This document shows positions 37,872 to 47,870 of a DNA stretch of 64,000 nucleotides, piece after piece. The notes below the pieces were generated by a model, which saw only the letters and a program-made list of their open reading frames with translations, was not told the DNA's origin and ran no database searches. The first letter of the stretch is position 1. Each line of letters begins with the position of its first letter. Both the position numbers and the translations under genes were made by a program. Source of the DNA: Acinetobacter guerrae (GTDB taxonomy: Bacteria; Pseudomonadota; Gammaproteobacteria; Pseudomonadales; Moraxellaceae); the NCBI RefSeq assembly GCF_009372255.1, contig NZ_LXGN01000004.1, positions 1 to 64,000 on the forward strand, in the 5' to 3' direction.

Positions 37872-38666
37872 ATGAGTCAGTTAGCAGTGAATCTTTCCCT
37901 TATTTTTACTGAAGTTCCTTTAATTGAACGTTTTGCCTTGGCACGCCAACATGGTTTTGCACACGTGGAAATTCAGTTTCCTTACGAACTCAGTATTCAC
38001 CAGATTCGAGATCAACTTGAACAGCATCATTTAAGTCTTTGCCTGATTAATGTCCCTACGGGCGATCTAATGCAAGGTGGTAATGGACTAGCGGGCGTTC
38101 CTGGTAAAGAAATTGAGTTTCACCAAGCACTTGAACAAGCGATTCAATATGCCAGTGCATTGAATGTACCACGAATTAATATTTTGGCAGGAAAGCAGCC
38201 TCATGATGCAGACTTATTACCTTGTTTAAACACACTGGCCAGCAACTTAAAACTGGTGTGTCACCTGATGACTGAACATGGTATTGAACCTGTATTTGAA
38301 ATGATTAATGGCACTGATATGCCGCGCTTTTTAGTTCAAAATATTGCACAGGCTCAAGAAATGCTTGAAGCAGTTCAACACCCTGCTTTAAAAATGCAAT
38401 ATGACTGTTATCACATGGCGATGATGGGCGAAGATGTACTGGAAGGTTTAAAAGAAAATATTGACCAGATTGGACATATTCAGTTTGCAGATTGTCCCGG
38501 TCGGCATGAACCCGATACCGCTCAATTGAACTTTGCTCACATTTTTCAGTGGCTACAGCAAAGTAACTATACAGGATACATTGCAGCGGAATATAAACCT
38601 CAGCAAAGCTCCGCACAATCGTTCGAATGGAAAAATAAATATTTTTCTGATGACGTAAATACATAA
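37872..38666 (+). CDS. hydroxypyruvate isomerase-like TIM-barrel protein
   Basis: A 264-residue sugar-isomerase-like TIM barrel resembling Hyi, which interconverts hydroxypyruvate and tartronate semialdehyde. Motifs are NLSLIFTEVPLIERF at the start, EMINGTDMPRFL with metal-binding Glu, the QYDCYHMAMMG segment and HIQFADCPGRHEPD. The ATG at 37872 is chosen because AAGGA lies eight bases before it; the ATG at 37863 sits on the ribosome-binding site. Together with the upstream reductase it could convert hydroxypyruvate to glycerate, but no glyoxylate carboligase gene is nearby. Confidence 0.85.
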   Translation: MSQLAVNLSLIFTEVPLIERFALARQHGFAHVEIQFPYELSIHQIRDQLEQHHLSLCLINVPTGDLMQGGNGLAGVPGKEIEFHQALEQAIQYASALNVPRINILAGKQPHDADLLPCLNTLASNLKLVCHLMTEHGIEPVFEMINGTDMPRFLVQNIAQAQEMLEAVQHPALKMQYDCYHMAMMGEDVLEGLKENIDQIGHIQFADCPGRHEPDTAQLNFAHIFQWLQQSNYTGYIAAEYKPQQSSAQSFEWKNKYFSDDVNT

Positions 38667-38747
38667 TGTGTTACAGCGAAGGTTTGAAATTTAGTCAAAA
38701 CTTCGCTATATTAGACCATGAGTAATTGTCAGGAAATTATACCCTTT

Positions 38748-39149
38748 ATGAATTTAGAACCATCGCCCAGCGCTTCTAATTCTCACGATCTCGCAATGAA
38801 TTCAACGCCGCATAATGTAGAGACTTGCCTAAAAGTTGTACATAATGCCCTTATCGATGTAAAAGCAAAAGATATTTTAGAACTTGATGTTAGCAGCATT
38901 AGTAATGTTGCTGACGCGATTGTTATTGCCAGTGGCACTTCAACCCGCCATGTAAAAGCCCTTGCTGACAACGTTGCCGACGAAGCACGTAAAGCTGGGT
39001 TTCGCCCGATTGGTATTGAAGGCGAACGTGATGCCGAATGGATCCTGATTGATCTAGGCTTTGTTGTTGTTCATGTCATGTTACCTACTGCACGTAAGTT
39101 TTACGACTTAGAAAGCTTATGGCGTAATGCTCCAGAGGCAACCGCCTAA
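38748..39149 (+). CDS. rsfS: ribosomal silencing factor RsfS
   Basis: RsfS (Iojap) binds L14 on the 50S subunit and blocks subunit joining during starvation. The conserved core runs from VVHNALIDVKAKDILELDV through VIASGTSTRHVKALADNV to GEWILIDLG-like ERDAEWILIDLGFVVVHVM. The start is uncertain: ATG at 38718, 38748 or 38796. I use 38748 because AGGA lies upstream, though it is rather distant. The usual neighbours nadD and rlmH are not here. A good terminator follows, so it appears to be a single-gene unit or the end of the hyi-like transcript. Confidence 0.9.
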   Translation: MNLEPSPSASNSHDLAMNSTPHNVETCLKVVHNALIDVKAKDILELDVSSISNVADAIVIASGTSTRHVKALADNVADEARKAGFRPIGIEGERDAEWILIDLGFVVVHVMLPTARKFYDLESLWRNAPEATA

Positions 39150-39167
39150 AATTATAAGAGCAAAAAA

Positions 39168-39191
39168 AGCGGCCTAAATGGTCGCTTTTTC
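39168..39191 (+). terminator. rsfS terminator
   Basis: AGCGGCC-TAAAT-GGTCGCT (one G-T pair) followed by TTTTTC. Confidence 0.8.
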
Positions 39192-39353
39192 ATTTTAAAG
39201 CCAATCTTTTATCGAACATTTTAGGATTTACTTAATCATGGTTTAAAAAGAACTACAAAATAATATTAAAAAAACCAACATATAGATTAAACTAGATCCA
39301 CTTTTATACTTTACTTTCAAATTAATTTTATAATTTAGACCAAAGGCATCCTC

Positions 39354-39920
39354 ATGGCTGTTCAACAACTTATTAAACGCCTTTCTATCAGTTTGTGTCT
39401 CACCTGCATTAGCACAGGTTTATTGGCTTCGCCTGCGAAACTCAGTACAGTCAAGGAACTTATGCAGGTCAGTTAGATTGAATATTTATTACGTCAATCA
39501 CTCACAGAGTTAGAGCCTTATTATAATAAACAGGCAGAGCAAATTATTTTAAATACAACGGGTTCGCAAACACTAAATAGTAAAGAGAAACAAGCTGCAA
39601 CCCAGTTGAGCCAACTTTTAAAAGAGTCAAGCAATCAAATCATTACTAATCCTAAAACTCAGCAGGTGATTCAAGATATTTACTTGAAAACTTACAGCGA
39701 AGAAGAGTTACAAGCGAGTATTAAATTTCTCAAAACGCCTGAAGGTCAATCCATTACTCGTAAAAATGCCAAAATGATGGGTGAGTTGTCTACCTATATG
39801 ATGCAACTAGGCCAAGAAATGTTTAATGATGATCAAACACGCGAAAATTTTCAGGAAAAAATGATGGCTATTATTGCCCCTCTTATTGTCGAAAAAAATA
39901 AGAATCAAGAAAAACCGTAA
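39354..39920 (+). pseudogene. DUF2059-like exported protein interrupted by an amber codon
   Basis: Reading from ATG at 39354 gives MAVQQLIKRLSISLCLTCIS and a signal-like segment to LLASPAK, then LMQVS, then TAG at 39474-39476. The same frame then stays open to 39920 with IEYLLRQSLTELE and the DUF2059-type C-terminus (LKTPEGQSITRKNAKMMGE). With the stop read as Gln (CAG) this would be one 188-residue exported protein. No frameshift is needed. Either a nonsense mutation has inactivated it, suppression occurs, or a shorter product starts inside (TTG at 39606). The family is of unknown function. Confidence 0.8.
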
Positions 39921-40007
39921 TTTATCATCAATTTTCAAAGCTTCCTTTAAGCGCTATAAATGCAAATTCGGCTGTAGCGATATATATAACCCTTCAGCCG
40001 AACAGAT

Positions 40008-40721
40008 TTACCATGTCATTGGATTCCAGATTTTAAATGGCTTAACCAATAATACATCTGATTTTTCATCATATTTTGCAGGTTTTAGCTCTTGAGGTTT
40101 ATGTCGAATCTTGCCTGAAGTATCTTGTGCTACAAAGTTGTAGCTCGATGATTTCAAACGAGTAAATGCAATTTCATTACGCCCCATTTTTTCCTGCATA
40201 ATCAAAAATGGCCCTGTGCGTTCTTTACGTGCAGGATTTTCCTCATCATATTTCAAATAATAGCTTTGTCCTGCACCTACCGTCATATCGATATATTTGG
40301 GTTCTTGAAAATGAAATACAGTTAAAGGCCTACTGGTAGAAATACGATATGTACCCGCAGGTAATTCCAACCAATAATAATGATTATTTAATAAACTCGG
40401 AATACGCTTACCATTAATAAAAATATTGGCAGCAGCAATTTCCTGTTGATTCCAACGTGAGTCTGGGCGATATAAATACACGACGGCAGCTTGGGGATTT
40501 TGTGGTTGAATCGGCTGGAAATATTGTCCTAGTTTTTGGTTAACCCAACCACCGACAGAAAACCCACCCACATGATATTGATCCAATATTCCTGGTTCTT
40601 GATGAATATCTACTTTTGGTAAAGTCGATGTTAAAGTTTCAGGCTCAGCTTTTAACTGAGATGAACTATGGCAACCAGCCAAAACCCCGACACAACATAT
40701 TGATAATAATAAATAACGCAT
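40008..40721 (-). CDS. DUF2846 domain lipoprotein
   Basis: A 237-residue lipoprotein: start ATG at 40721, preceded by GAGG six bases away (an upstream TTG at 40733 is part of that site). Lipobox LAGC gives lipidated Cys17. The central region AAVVYLYRPDSRW and INGKRIPSLLNNHYYWLELPAGTY matches the DUF2846 pattern of a small beta domain. The role is unknown; a location in the periplasm or outer membrane is inferred. It converges on the broken DUF2059 gene and has no operon partner; clpX upstream ends in its own terminator. Confidence 0.8.
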   Translation of the reverse strand: MRYLLLSICCVGVLAGCHSSSQLKAEPETLTSTLPKVDIHQEPGILDQYHVGGFSVGGWVNQKLGQYFQPIQPQNPQAAVVYLYRPDSRWNQQEIAAANIFINGKRIPSLLNNHYYWLELPAGTYRISTSRPLTVFHFQEPKYIDMTVGAGQSYYLKYDEENPARKERTGPFLIMQEKMGRNEIAFTRLKSSSYNFVAQDTSGKIRHKPQELKPAKYDEKSDVLLVKPFKIWNPMTW

Positions 40722-40814
40722 GATATCCCTCAAGGCGTTTTATTTCATTTATTTTTACGGCGCAAAACTATGCGTATTTCGCCTCAAGATTAACACCTCA
40801 CTTCATATTTGCAA

Positions 40815-40853
40815 ATAAAAAAGCATGAAATGCCTGAGCAGATCATGCTTTTT
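40815..40853 (-). terminator. clpX terminator
   Basis: AAGCATGA (40821-40828) pairs with TCATGCTT (40843-40850), flanked by A- and T-runs, 25 bases beyond the clpX stop. Confidence 0.7.
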
Positions 40854-40877
40854 CAGATAAGTGTCAGATGACTGAAC

Positions 40878-42188
40878 TTATGCAGATTTAGAATCAACCA
40901 CTTTTAAATCAACATGATCGACAGCATCATGATTTTTTTGCGGGATACGCTCCTTTTGATAAAGTGGTTGCGCTCCCTCTGTAATCACCGCTTCATTGAT
41001 AATCACAGTCCCGACATCATCACGGCTTGGCAGATCATACATGGTTTCAAGCAAAACATTTTCCAGAATTGAGCGTAGACCACGCGCACCTGTATTCCGC
41101 TCTAGTGCTTTTTTTGCTACTGCACGTAATGCTGCATCTTCAAATACCAGATCAACATCTTCCATGTTAAACAGGTATTGATACTGTCGAGTCAATGCAT
41201 TTTTTGGTTCAGTCAAAATCTGCATCAAGGCTGCTTCATCAAGTTCTTCAAGCGTCGCAATAACAGGCAAACGACCAATAAACTCTGGAATTAAACCGAA
41301 TTTCACTAAATCAGTAGGTTCAACTTGACGGAACAATTCAGCCAGTTTTTTGCTTTGGTCTTTATTTTTGACTTCTGCATTAAAACCAATGCCACCTTTT
41401 TCCTGACGTTGCTGCACAATTTTTTCAAGTCCAGAAAAAGCACCACCACAAATAAACAGGATATTCGACGTATCGATTTGAATAAATTCCTGCTGTGGAT
41501 GCTTACGTCCTCCCTGAGGAGGAATCGAGGCAACTGTACCTTCAATCATTTTTAGCAATGCCTGCTGAACCCCTTCACCCGATACATCACGAGTAATGGA
41601 TGGATTTTCAGACTTGCGAGTAATTTTATCGATTTCATCGATATAGATAATGCCTTTTTGTGCTTTTTCTACATCATAATCTGCTTTTTGCAAAAGCTTT
41701 TGCACAATATTTTCAACATCTTCACCCACATAACCTGCTTCGGTTAGTGTCGTTGCATCTGCCATAGCAAATGGCACATCCAATAAACGTGCTAATGTCT
41801 GTGCAAGCAAGGTCTTACCTGAGCCTGTTGGCCCAATCAGTAGAATATTACTTTTGGCAATTTCAATATCTTGATTGGCTTTATGTCCAGACTGCCCTAC
41901 TTTCAGGCGTTTGTAATGGTTATAAACCGCTACAGATAAGGTTTTTTTCGCAATATCCTGACCAATCACATATTGATCCAAAGCCTTACGAATCTCTTGC
42001 GGTTTAGGCAGCTCACGACTTGCCCAATCCCCAGCCTCAACTTGCTGACTGGTTTGAACAAGGTCTAGGCACACGTCCACACATTCATTACAGATATATG
42101 CGTCCTCGCCTGCAATCAGTTTCCCGACTTCAGACTGCGTTTTACCGCAAAATGAACAATGTTTTTGTCCTTGAGGATGTTCGGACAT
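40878..42188 (-). CDS. clpX: ATP-dependent Clp protease unfoldase ClpX
   Basis: AAA+ unfoldase that recognises tagged substrates and feeds them to ClpP. The protein has 436 residues. The N-terminal zinc domain has Cys11, Cys14, Cys33 and Cys36. Walker A is [15 protein letters not shown], Walker [12 protein letters not shown], and the ClpP-binding IGF-type loop is near GGIGFNAEV. Pore loop GYVGED is intact. The gene follows clpP by 26 bases and is transcribed with it. Confidence 0.98.
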   Translation of the reverse strand: MSEHPQGQKHCSFCGKTQSEVGKLIAGEDAYICNECVDVCLDLVQTSQQVEAGDWASRELPKPQEIRKALDQYVIGQDIAKKTLSVAVYNHYKRLKVGQSGHKANQDIEIAKSNILLIGPTGSGKTLLAQTLARLLDVPFAMADATTLTEAGYVGEDVENIVQKLLQKADYDVEKAQKGIIYIDEIDKITRKSENPSITRDVSGEGVQQALLKMIEGTVASIPPQGGRKHPQQEFIQIDTSNILFICGGAFSGLEKIVQQRQEKGGIGFNAEVKNKDQSKKLAELFRQVEPTDLVKFGLIPEFIGRLPVIATLEELDEAALMQILTEPKNALTRQYQYLFNMEDVDLVFEDAALRAVAKKALERNTGARGLRSILENVLLETMYDLPSRDDVGTVIINEAVITEGAQPLYQKERIPQKNHDAVDHVDLKVVDSKSA

Positions 42189-42214
42189 AATTACTCCAAC
42201 TTAAATCTTAACTT

Positions 42215-42820
42215 TTAGGGACGTTTAGATAAAACCTGATCCACTAAACCATATTCTTTCGCTGCTTGTGCTGTCATGAAATTATCACGATCAGTGTCAC
42301 GGGCAACTGTTTCATAGTCTTGACCACTATGCTCTGCCATTAGGCGATTCAAACGCTCTTTAATAAATAAAATTTCACGCGCATGAATCTCGATATCAGA
42401 AGCCTGACCACGGAAACCACCTAATGGTTGGTGAATCATAACACGAGCATTTTCAAGGCAATAACGTTTACCCTTAGCACCAGCATTGAGTAAAAATGCA
42501 CCCATAGATGCCGCTTGACCCATACAATAAGTCACTACATCTGGCTTAATAAACTGCATGGTATCGTAAATTGCCATACCTGCAGTCACTGAACCACCTG
42601 GTGAATTAATATAGAGGTGTATATCTTTATCTGGGTTCTCTGCTTCTAAAAACAACATCTGAGCGACAATTAAATTCGCCATGTTGTCTTCAACTTCACC
42701 CGTTAGGAAAATTACACGTTCGCGTAACAGACGTGAAAAAATATCAAAAGAACGTTCACCACGTGAAGACTGTTCAACCACTACAGGAACTAAAGCATTT
42801 TCAATTGTTGGAACATACAT
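42215..42820 (-). CDS. clpP: ATP-dependent Clp protease proteolytic subunit ClpP
   Basis: Serine protease of 201 residues that forms two heptameric rings. The catalytic Ser105 is in [12 protein letters not shown], His130 in [10 protein letters not shown] and the Asp in RDTDRDNFM. The short propeptide region precedes the hydrophobic [12 protein letters not shown] start. It lies between tig and clpX in the conserved tig-clpP-clpX order, but a strong terminator after tig suggests a promoter for clpPX in the 196-base gap. Confidence 0.98.
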   Translation of the reverse strand: MYVPTIENALVPVVVEQSSRGERSFDIFSRLLRERVIFLTGEVEDNMANLIVAQMLFLEAENPDKDIHLYINSPGGSVTAGMAIYDTMQFIKPDVVTYCMGQAASMGAFLLNAGAKGKRYCLENARVMIHQPLGGFRGQASDIEIHAREILFIKERLNRLMAEHSGQDYETVARDTDRDNFMTAQAAKEYGLVDQVLSKRP

Positions 42821-42975
42821 ACGATTATTTATTCCTAAATTTTTGTAACTTAACTCATTCCCACAATATGAGGGATAATCATTAAAATTGCAAAAGCATT
42901 CCTTTCAAAATATCGTTTTATTTCTGTATAAAACCCGCATTTTCGTCAGAATATCAGAAAAAGAAACGATTCATA

Positions 42976-42999
42976 AAAAAAGGCGCTTTCGCGCCTTTT
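42976..42999 (-). terminator. trigger factor gene terminator
   Basis: AAAAGGCGC-TTTC-GCGCCTTTT: perfect nine-base stem, 18 bases after the tig stop. Confidence 0.9.
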
Positions 43000-43016
43000 C
43001 TCAATTGATGACAAGA

Positions 43017-44351
43017 TTAACGAGCTTGGCGTGCTTGTTGTTCTTTCAACAAATCTTCATAAGTAACATCTGTATTCGTCACTTTTGCAGCAGCAAGAAT
43101 GTGATCAACCACTTGATCTTCTAAAACTACAGCTTCGATTTGAGCACGTTGCTGTTTGTCATTTTTGAAGTATTCAATCACTTCAGTTGGATCTTCATAA
43201 GAAGATGCCATGTCATCGATATAAGCATCTACACGAGTTTGATCTACTTCAAGTTTAGCATCTGCAAGAACTTTACTTACCAGTACACCAAGTTTTACAG
43301 AACGCTCAGCTTGCTCTTTAAACAGTTCGTCTGGAAGCATGCTTTTATCAAATGATTGTGCGCCTGCACCACCAAACTGTTGAGTGAATTGTTGAATCAT
43401 TTGTTCGCGTTGACGATCAATTTCTTGAGCAACCATTGCAGCAGGAACTTCGATTTCATTTGCAGCAACAAGTGCATCAAAAGCGGCTTGTTTTACTTGG
43501 TTACGCAAACCGTTACGAACTTCGCGCTCCATGTTCTTACGAACATCGGCTTTAAGTTTTTCAACACCATCTTCTTCAGTCAAGCCAAAGATTTTAAGGA
43601 ATTCTGCGTCAATTTCAGGAAGTTTTGCTTTTTCAACTTGCTTCACAGTAATTTTAAATTGCGCTTGTTTACCTGCAAGGTTTTCAGCTTGGTAATCTTC
43701 AGGGAAAGTAACGTCGATCTCTTTTTCTTCGCCTGCTTTCATCCCCACGATCCCATCTTCAAAACCAGGAATCATGCGACCAGAACCTAATACCAGTTTA
43801 AAGTCTTCAGCAGAACCGCCTTCAAACTTTTCACCATCAATCGAACCTTCAAAATCGAAAGTCACTTGCATGTCTTTTTTCGCCATACCTTTGGTTACAG
43901 CCCAAGTTTGACGTTGTTTTTGCAAGTTTTCGATCATTTGGTCAACGTCTTTGTCGTTGATTTCAGTTGATTTGCGTTCAACTTCCAAATCATTAAATGC
44001 TTTAACTTCAACTTCTGGATACACTTCAACAGTCGCTTCATAAACTAAAGCGTCATCTTTATGTTCCACTTTTTCAATGTTCGGCATGCCTACAGCATTG
44101 ATTTTTTCTTGTTGAATTGCTTCAAATACACTGTCACGAATGATGTCGTTCACTACTTCCTGATAAATACCAGGACCGAAGTCTGAACGTACACGTGACA
44201 TAGGCACTTTACCTGGACGGAAGCCGTTGATCTTCACAGTTTTGGCAGTGCGTTTTAAACGAGCTTCAAATTGCTCATTAATACGGCTCGTCGGTACAGA
44301 AACATTTAAACGACGGGCAACGCCCGAAACCGCTTCAGTCGTTACTTGCAT
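43017..44351 (-). CDS. tig: trigger factor (ribosome-associated chaperone)
   Basis: Trigger factor binds L23 at the exit tunnel and shields nascent chains, and has peptidyl-prolyl isomerase activity. The protein has 444 residues: the N-terminal ribosome-binding domain with the signature [12 protein letters not shown], the FKBP-type isomerase domain (about 150-240, [20 protein letters not shown] and [12 protein letters not shown]), and the C-terminal helical cradle rich in Glu, Gln and Ala. Upstream 343 bases hold its promoter and that of the divergent siderophore receptor gene. Confidence 0.98.
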   Translation of the reverse strand: MQVTTEAVSGVARRLNVSVPTSRINEQFEARLKRTAKTVKINGFRPGKVPMSRVRSDFGPGIYQEVVNDIIRDSVFEAIQQEKINAVGMPNIEKVEHKDDALVYEATVEVYPEVEVKAFNDLEVERKSTEINDKDVDQMIENLQKQRQTWAVTKGMAKKDMQVTFDFEGSIDGEKFEGGSAEDFKLVLGSGRMIPGFEDGIVGMKAGEEKEIDVTFPEDYQAENLAGKQAQFKITVKQVEKAKLPEIDAEFLKIFGLTEEDGVEKLKADVRKNMEREVRNGLRNQVKQAAFDALVAANEIEVPAAMVAQEIDRQREQMIQQFTQQFGGAGAQSFDKSMLPDELFKEQAERSVKLGVLVSKVLADAKLEVDQTRVDAYIDDMASSYEDPTEVIEYFKNDKQQRAQIEAVVLEDQVVDHILAAAKVTNTDVTYEDLLKEQQARQAR

Positions 44352-44659
44352 GGCTTCCTCGATAATTAGTTAGAGTAACAATTTTTAAAAGTGCCACATT
44401 ATATGACAACTTTCCCGATATACAAAACGGATGATGAAAAAGGAAGTTTTTAATGGGAAAAAAACCAATTTGCCAAAAAAGTATAAAACTTAAAAAAAGC
44501 TTAAAAAATATTTTTTTTAAAAGAGCATATTTTCATCTATATCAATAATTTATTTAATTTTCATAATGTTAAATATATACATGTAAAATAATGTATCTAA
44601 AAATCCATAATAGCTCCTTTTTTTAACAAGAAATCCAATCATCAAAAACTATTTATAAA

Positions 44660-44678
44660 AATAATAATCATTATTATT
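44660..44678. promoter_or_regulatory. Fur box upstream of the siderophore receptor
   Basis: AATAATAAT-C-ATTATTATT is a perfect 9-1-9 inverted repeat close to the Fur consensus. It lies 32-50 bases before the receptor start, where Fur would block transcription under iron-rich conditions. Confidence 0.85.
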
Positions 44679-44709
44679 CACATACTTTTTATTATTGATA
44701 TCTGTGGCT

Positions 44710-46920
44710 ATGTCTTTTATTAAAACGCGCAAGAAGATTGTTTCATCCGCAATCGCCTCTTCTTTATCTGTTGTTGCTGTTTCAGCAATTGCACAAGATG
44801 ACGTTTCCCATTTACCTACTATTCACGCTGAAGCAAGTACTGACAGTTTGAAAGTAGATAACTCGGCTAATAAAAAATATGTTGCACCTCTTTTAGATAC
44901 ACCAAAATCGGTTACCGTTGTTTCGCAGAAACTTTTACAAGATACAGGTTCCAACTCTTTAACACAGGCATTACAAAACGTGCCTGGAATTACATTTGCA
45001 GCAGGCGAAGGTGGTACACCGTTTGGAGATACACCTTATATTCGTGGTTATAGCTCCCAGTCTTCTATTTATATAGATGGTGTACGCAATGCCACCCTAC
45101 AAAATCGTGATATGTTTGCGATTGAACAGGTAGAAGTCACAAAAGGTTCAAGCTCCACTTTATCGGGCGGGGGCGGTGTTGGCGGTAGTATCAACCTCGT
45201 TACCAAACAAGCGCATCAGGGTGATGTTTATCAAGGCACTGTCGCAGCAGGTACAGACGACTATCGCCAGATACAACTCGATGCCAATAAAGATTTTGGA
45301 AATGGTGTTGCTGGCCGTGTTGTTGTGATGGGACACCAAAATGATAAACCAGGCCAAAGTAATGGTGCTGAATATAATCGTGTTGGTCTGGCGCCAAGCA
45401 TCGCATGGGGCTTGGGTACAGCAAATCGCGGATTATTAAGCTATTATTATTTACAAAGTTATGACGAACCTGATGCAGGTATTCCATTTTTATCTACAGG
45501 CGGAAAACCCTATCAAGCCAAACAAGGAATCTACTATGGTTGGAAAAATCGCGATTTTGATAAACGTGAAAACCATATTGGCACCTTTAAATTAGAGCAT
45601 GATTTCAATGATAATTTGACCTTATCTAACGTTATTAATTATACAAAATCAAAAACAGATTATGTTTACACCAACTCAAATGACTCTAAAACGGGTACAA
45701 ATGGGCTAAATAATGTTTTAAATGGTTATATTTATCGTGGTCATGCGCTAAGTCGAATTTCTGACACCGATGCTTATTCAGACCAACTTGCCTTAACTGG
45801 GAAATTCAATACAGGCGCCATTAAACACTCGTTTAACACAGGCGTTGAATGGAGTTTACAAGACACTGATATGGGGTCTTACACTTTTAGTAAATCTGCA
45901 ACAAATGCAGATGCTCAGTGTAATGCTGTGACTTATTGGTGTACTAGTGTCAACAGTCCAGATAATCCAGCCATGATTGGTACACGTGATGCAAATCCTG
46001 CGGTCACGACCACTCGTAGTCGTACCGTTGGTTTATATGCGCTTGATAGCATCGAATTTACACCGCAATGGTTAATGAATCTTGGTTTGCGTTGGGATAA
46101 ATTCGATACAGAAGCCAAATACAATAAAGTATCTGGAACCACCCCTGCGGGAACGAGCATTGAAAGCGATAGCGATTTCTTTAGTTATCAGGCCGGTCTA
46201 ATCTTCAAACCAACTGAAAATGGTAGCATTTATGCGAGCTATGCGACTTCTGCCAACCCAGTGGGTGTTGGACAAGGCGATAGCAGTGAATCGGCAGTTG
46301 CCATTACCATTAATGACTTGAAACCTGAAAAAGCTCGTACCTACGAAGTGGGTACAAAATGGGATATCTTCAATAAACGTGCCAATGTCACTGCTGCTAT
46401 TTTCCGTACTGAGAAACAAAATACTCGTATTCAGGATGCAGCAGGTTTTTATTCAAATGTGGGTGAAAGTAAAGTTGATGGTTTTGAGCTTGGCTTAAAC
46501 GGTCATATCACCAATAAATGGGAAGTTTCAGCAGGTTATAGTTACTTAGACAGTGAACTCACCGATGGTGGCTTTTCACGTGGAACAGCAGTTCCAGCAG
46601 GTGGCCCAATCCCATATGTTGCAAAAAACAGTGCAACATTATGGTCGACTTATAAAGTCTTACCACAGTTGACTGTAGGTGCGGGTGCTCAATACAAAGA
46701 CAATGTCTATGTCAATTCAAGCACAACAGCAGAAAAATATATGCCTGCTTACACCATTTATAATGCCATGGCGAAATATGAAATTAACCCCAATGTGAAC
46801 TTACAACTAAATGTAAATAACATTTCGGATAAACGTTATTTCACAAGCGCCCATGCTGCACACTACGCTTTTGAAGGTGATGGTCGTAATGCAGTATTAG
46901 CAATTAATTTTAAATACTAA
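44710..46920 (+). CDS. TonB-dependent catecholate siderophore receptor (Fiu-like)
   Basis: Outer-membrane receptor of 736 residues from the ATG at 44710 (a TTG at 44695 or GTG at 44704 would add five or two). Signal peptide to about VSAIAQ, then TonB-box region, plug domain (LDTPKSVTVVS, YIRGYSSQSSIYIDGVRN, VEVTKGSSSTLSGGGGVGGSINLV) and a 22-strand barrel ending GRNAVLAINFKY with the aromatic last residue. The plug and barrel most resemble Fiu/PiuA-type receptors for ferric catechols. A Fur box precedes it and PiuC-like dioxygenase follows, the pairing seen in Pseudomonas (piuA-piuC). Confidence 0.92.
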   Translation: MSFIKTRKKIVSSAIASSLSVVAVSAIAQDDVSHLPTIHAEASTDSLKVDNSANKKYVAPLLDTPKSVTVVSQKLLQDTGSNSLTQALQNVPGITFAAGEGGTPFGDTPYIRGYSSQSSIYIDGVRNATLQNRDMFAIEQVEVTKGSSSTLSGGGGVGGSINLVTKQAHQGDVYQGTVAAGTDDYRQIQLDANKDFGNGVAGRVVVMGHQNDKPGQSNGAEYNRVGLAPSIAWGLGTANRGLLSYYYLQSYDEPDAGIPFLSTGGKPYQAKQGIYYGWKNRDFDKRENHIGTFKLEHDFNDNLTLSNVINYTKSKTDYVYTNSNDSKTGTNGLNNVLNGYIYRGHALSRISDTDAYSDQLALTGKFNTGAIKHSFNTGVEWSLQDTDMGSYTFSKSATNADAQCNAVTYWCTSVNSPDNPAMIGTRDANPAVTTTRSRTVGLYALDSIEFTPQWLMNLGLRWDKFDTEAKYNKVSGTTPAGTSIESDSDFFSYQAGLIFKPTENGSIYASYATSANPVGVGQGDSSESAVAITINDLKPEKARTYEVGTKWDIFNKRANVTAAIFRTEKQNTRIQDAAGFYSNVGESKVDGFELGLNGHITNKWEVSAGYSYLDSELTDGGFSRGTAVPAGGPIPYVAKNSATLWSTYKVLPQLTVGAGAQYKDNVYVNSSTTAEKYMPAYTIYNAMAKYEINPNVNLQLNVNNISDKRYFTSAHAAHYAFEGDGRNAVLAINFKY

Positions 46921-46926
46921 GCCTTA

Positions 46927-46949
46927 AAGCCATAATTTAATTATGGCTT
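46927..46949 (+). terminator. hairpin 1 between the receptor gene and piuC
   Basis: AAGCCATAA-TTTAA-TTATGGCTT with a short T-run, six bases after the receptor stop. Confidence 0.6.
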
Positions 46950-46966
46950 TATTAAAAACTCATATA

Positions 46967-46995
46967 AAATAGCCTCATCTTTGAGGCTATTTTTA
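46967..46995 (+). terminator. hairpin 2 (terminator) between the receptor gene and piuC
   Basis: AAATAGCCTCA-TCTT-TGAGGCTATTT followed by TT. A strong stem that should stop much of the receptor transcript before piuC. Confidence 0.8.
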
Positions 46996-47029
46996 CAATT
47001 GACGCTTTCTTGCCAAAGGTATATTCCAC

Positions 47030-47713
47030 ATGATTCATCATATTCCCAATGTACTTAGCAAAGAACAGGTTACAGAATTTAGAGCATTGATGGGGTCGGC
47101 CAATTGGGTTGGGGGTAAAGTCACTGCTGGAACTTTGTCTGCATCAGTCAAACATAATCAACAGTTATCTGAACAAGATCCTTTGACCCAGCATTTAAGT
47201 GATCTGGTGATTAAGGCTATCTGGAATCATCCTACATTCCAAACCGCAGCCCTTCCCCATCAAATTATTCCACCTTTATTTAATCGTTACGATGAACATG
47301 AAAGTTTTGGATTTCATGTAGATAATTCGATTCGATTGATCCGTGGTACAACTGAACAAATCCGCACCGATTTATCCTGCACCTTATTTTTAAGTGAACC
47401 TGACGAGTATGACGGTGGTGAGCTTGTCATTGAAGATACTTATGGCTACCACGAAGTTAAACTTCCCGCAGGCGATGTCGTACTTTATCCTGCAACCAGT
47501 TTACATGAGGTCAGTAGTATTACTCGTGGTACACGTTTCGCTTCTTTTTTCTGGGTACAAAGTTTGATTCGTGATGATAACAAACGACATTTATTATTTA
47601 CTTTGGATGAGTCCGTTCGCAATTTACGTATGCAACATGGAGACCATTATCCAGAAGTGATGAAGTTAACCAATATTTATCATAATCTAATGCGAATGTG
47701 GTCTGAGTTATAA
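47030..47713 (+). CDS. piuC: PKHD-type Fe(II)/2-oxoglutarate dioxygenase PiuC
   Basis: A 227-residue hydroxylase of the PKHD family. The iron ligands His96, Asp98 (FGFHVDN) and His159 (SLHEV) are present, and Arg169 (RGTRF) is the likely 2-oxoglutarate ligand. The start is the ATG at 47030 after AAAGG. In Pseudomonas and Acinetobacter piuC follows iron-regulated receptor genes and may modify siderophore components, but its substrate is not proven. Two hairpins separate it from the receptor gene; partial read-through is likely and no separate promoter is obvious in the 109-base gap. Confidence 0.9.
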   Translation: MIHHIPNVLSKEQVTEFRALMGSANWVGGKVTAGTLSASVKHNQQLSEQDPLTQHLSDLVIKAIWNHPTFQTAALPHQIIPPLFNRYDEHESFGFHVDNSIRLIRGTTEQIRTDLSCTLFLSEPDEYDGGELVIEDTYGYHEVKLPAGDVVLYPATSLHEVSSITRGTRFASFFWVQSLIRDDNKRHLLFTLDESVRNLRMQHGDHYPEVMKLTNIYHNLMRMWSEL

Positions 47714-47764
47714 AACAAACCCCACCAACCTATAAATAAAAAATATTGCCAATATACAACCATT

Positions 47765-47820
47765 AATAGGGAAATATTTCCTTATAAATTGCAATTTATG
47801 CAAAAAATAGGGAAATATTT
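47765..47820. promoter_or_regulatory. palindrome and direct-repeat cluster upstream of leuA
   Basis: AATAGGGAAATATTT occurs at 47765-47779 and again at 47806-47820, exactly 41 bases apart (about four helix turns). Between them ATAAATTGCAATTTAT (47784-47799) is a perfect 16-base palindrome. The first copy itself sits in GGAAATATTTCC, a 12-base palindrome. The regularity suggests an operator; the regulator is unknown. Confidence 0.55.
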
Positions 47821-47870
47821 TTCATTTATTCAAATTAAAATTTAGGATATGATTTTGCATGTGCGATGTT

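Noticed and set aside
43356..43790. 144-codon plus-strand open frame opposite tig
   Set aside because: Antisense shadow of trigger factor; composition and start context do not resemble a gene.
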